Source: Flavobacterium psychrophilum
GTDB lineage: Bacteria > Bacteroidota > Bacteroidia > Flavobacteriales > Flavobacteriaceae
DNA length: 22,681 nucleotides
Direction of reading: 5' to 3'
NCBI GenBank assembly: GCA_943325515.2
Contig: CALPPS020000040.1
Coordinates: forward strand, 1 to 22,681
Shown one piece after another: positions 22,475 to 22,681 of this stretch. The position numbers were made by a program, and so were the translations under genes. The notes beneath the pieces are model-generated. The model did not search any database and was not told the origin of the DNA. It saw only the letters and a program-made list of their open reading frames with translations. How positions within the stretch are numbered: the stretch's first letter is position 1; the number at the start of each line of letters is the position of its first letter.

Positions 22475-22681
<207 letters not shown>

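Overview
The window reads as a piece of a low-GC (roughly one-third G+C by eye) Bacteroidota chromosome, almost certainly a Flavobacterium-like member of the Flavobacteriaceae. The support is the complete gliding/type IX secretion core gldK-gldL-gldM-gldN, promoters of the TAnnTTTG type instead of TATAAT, absence of Shine-Dalgarno sequences, and the chromosomal orders miaB / sigma-54 activator / lptE / TPR-like gene / secG / groES / groEL and topA / arginase-like gene / gldK.

Region 1 (1-3433) is a hexuronate catabolic unit. On the minus strand kdgK (2-keto-3-deoxygluconate kinase), a YhcH/YjgK/YiaL-family gene and eda (KDPG aldolase) are packed with gaps of 3-5 bases and run into an SDR oxidoreductase cut by the window edge. 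A LacI-family regulator is divergent. The shared intergenic region has a promoter -7 element in each direction and a 14-bp near-palindrome placed where the kdgK transcript should start, a good operator candidate. Both the regulator and the SDR gene lack any in-frame ATG, GTG or TTG at the position their domains require; each could begin at ATT.

Region 2 (3434-8638) is mixed housekeeping: a J-domain/KTSC fusion, a FemAB/GNAT-like acyltransferase, a two-domain ABC-F ATPase, a DUF983 zinc-ribbon membrane protein and an FAD-dependent oxidoreductase. Convergent pairs are very tight (a 1-base gap and a 23-base overlap). Three intrinsic terminators end only 3-11 bases before the next start codon, and one of them carries a perfect promoter -7 element across its loop.

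Region 3 (8697-17280, minus strand) holds topA, an arginase-fold protein that has lost both metal-binding histidines, and then gldKLMN, encoding the outer-membrane-associated ring (GldK, GldN) and the proton-driven inner-membrane motor (GldL, GldM) of the type IX secretion system. A hairpin terminator follows gldN.

Region 4 (17519-22681, plus strand) holds miaB, a sigma-54 activator without a sensory domain, lptE, a TPR-like unknown, secG, groES and the first 60 codons of groEL. A REP-like palindrome abuts the miaB start, related AT-rich repeats follow the stop codons on both sides of the activator gene, and the secG-groES gap contains a terminator, inverted-repeat motifs and a sigma-54-like -24/-12 element. 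No RNA gene, insertion sequence, prophage or CRISPR array is visible. The window is mostly conserved core genome; the less expected signals are in start codons, terminator/promoter overlaps and the histidine-less arginase-fold protein.
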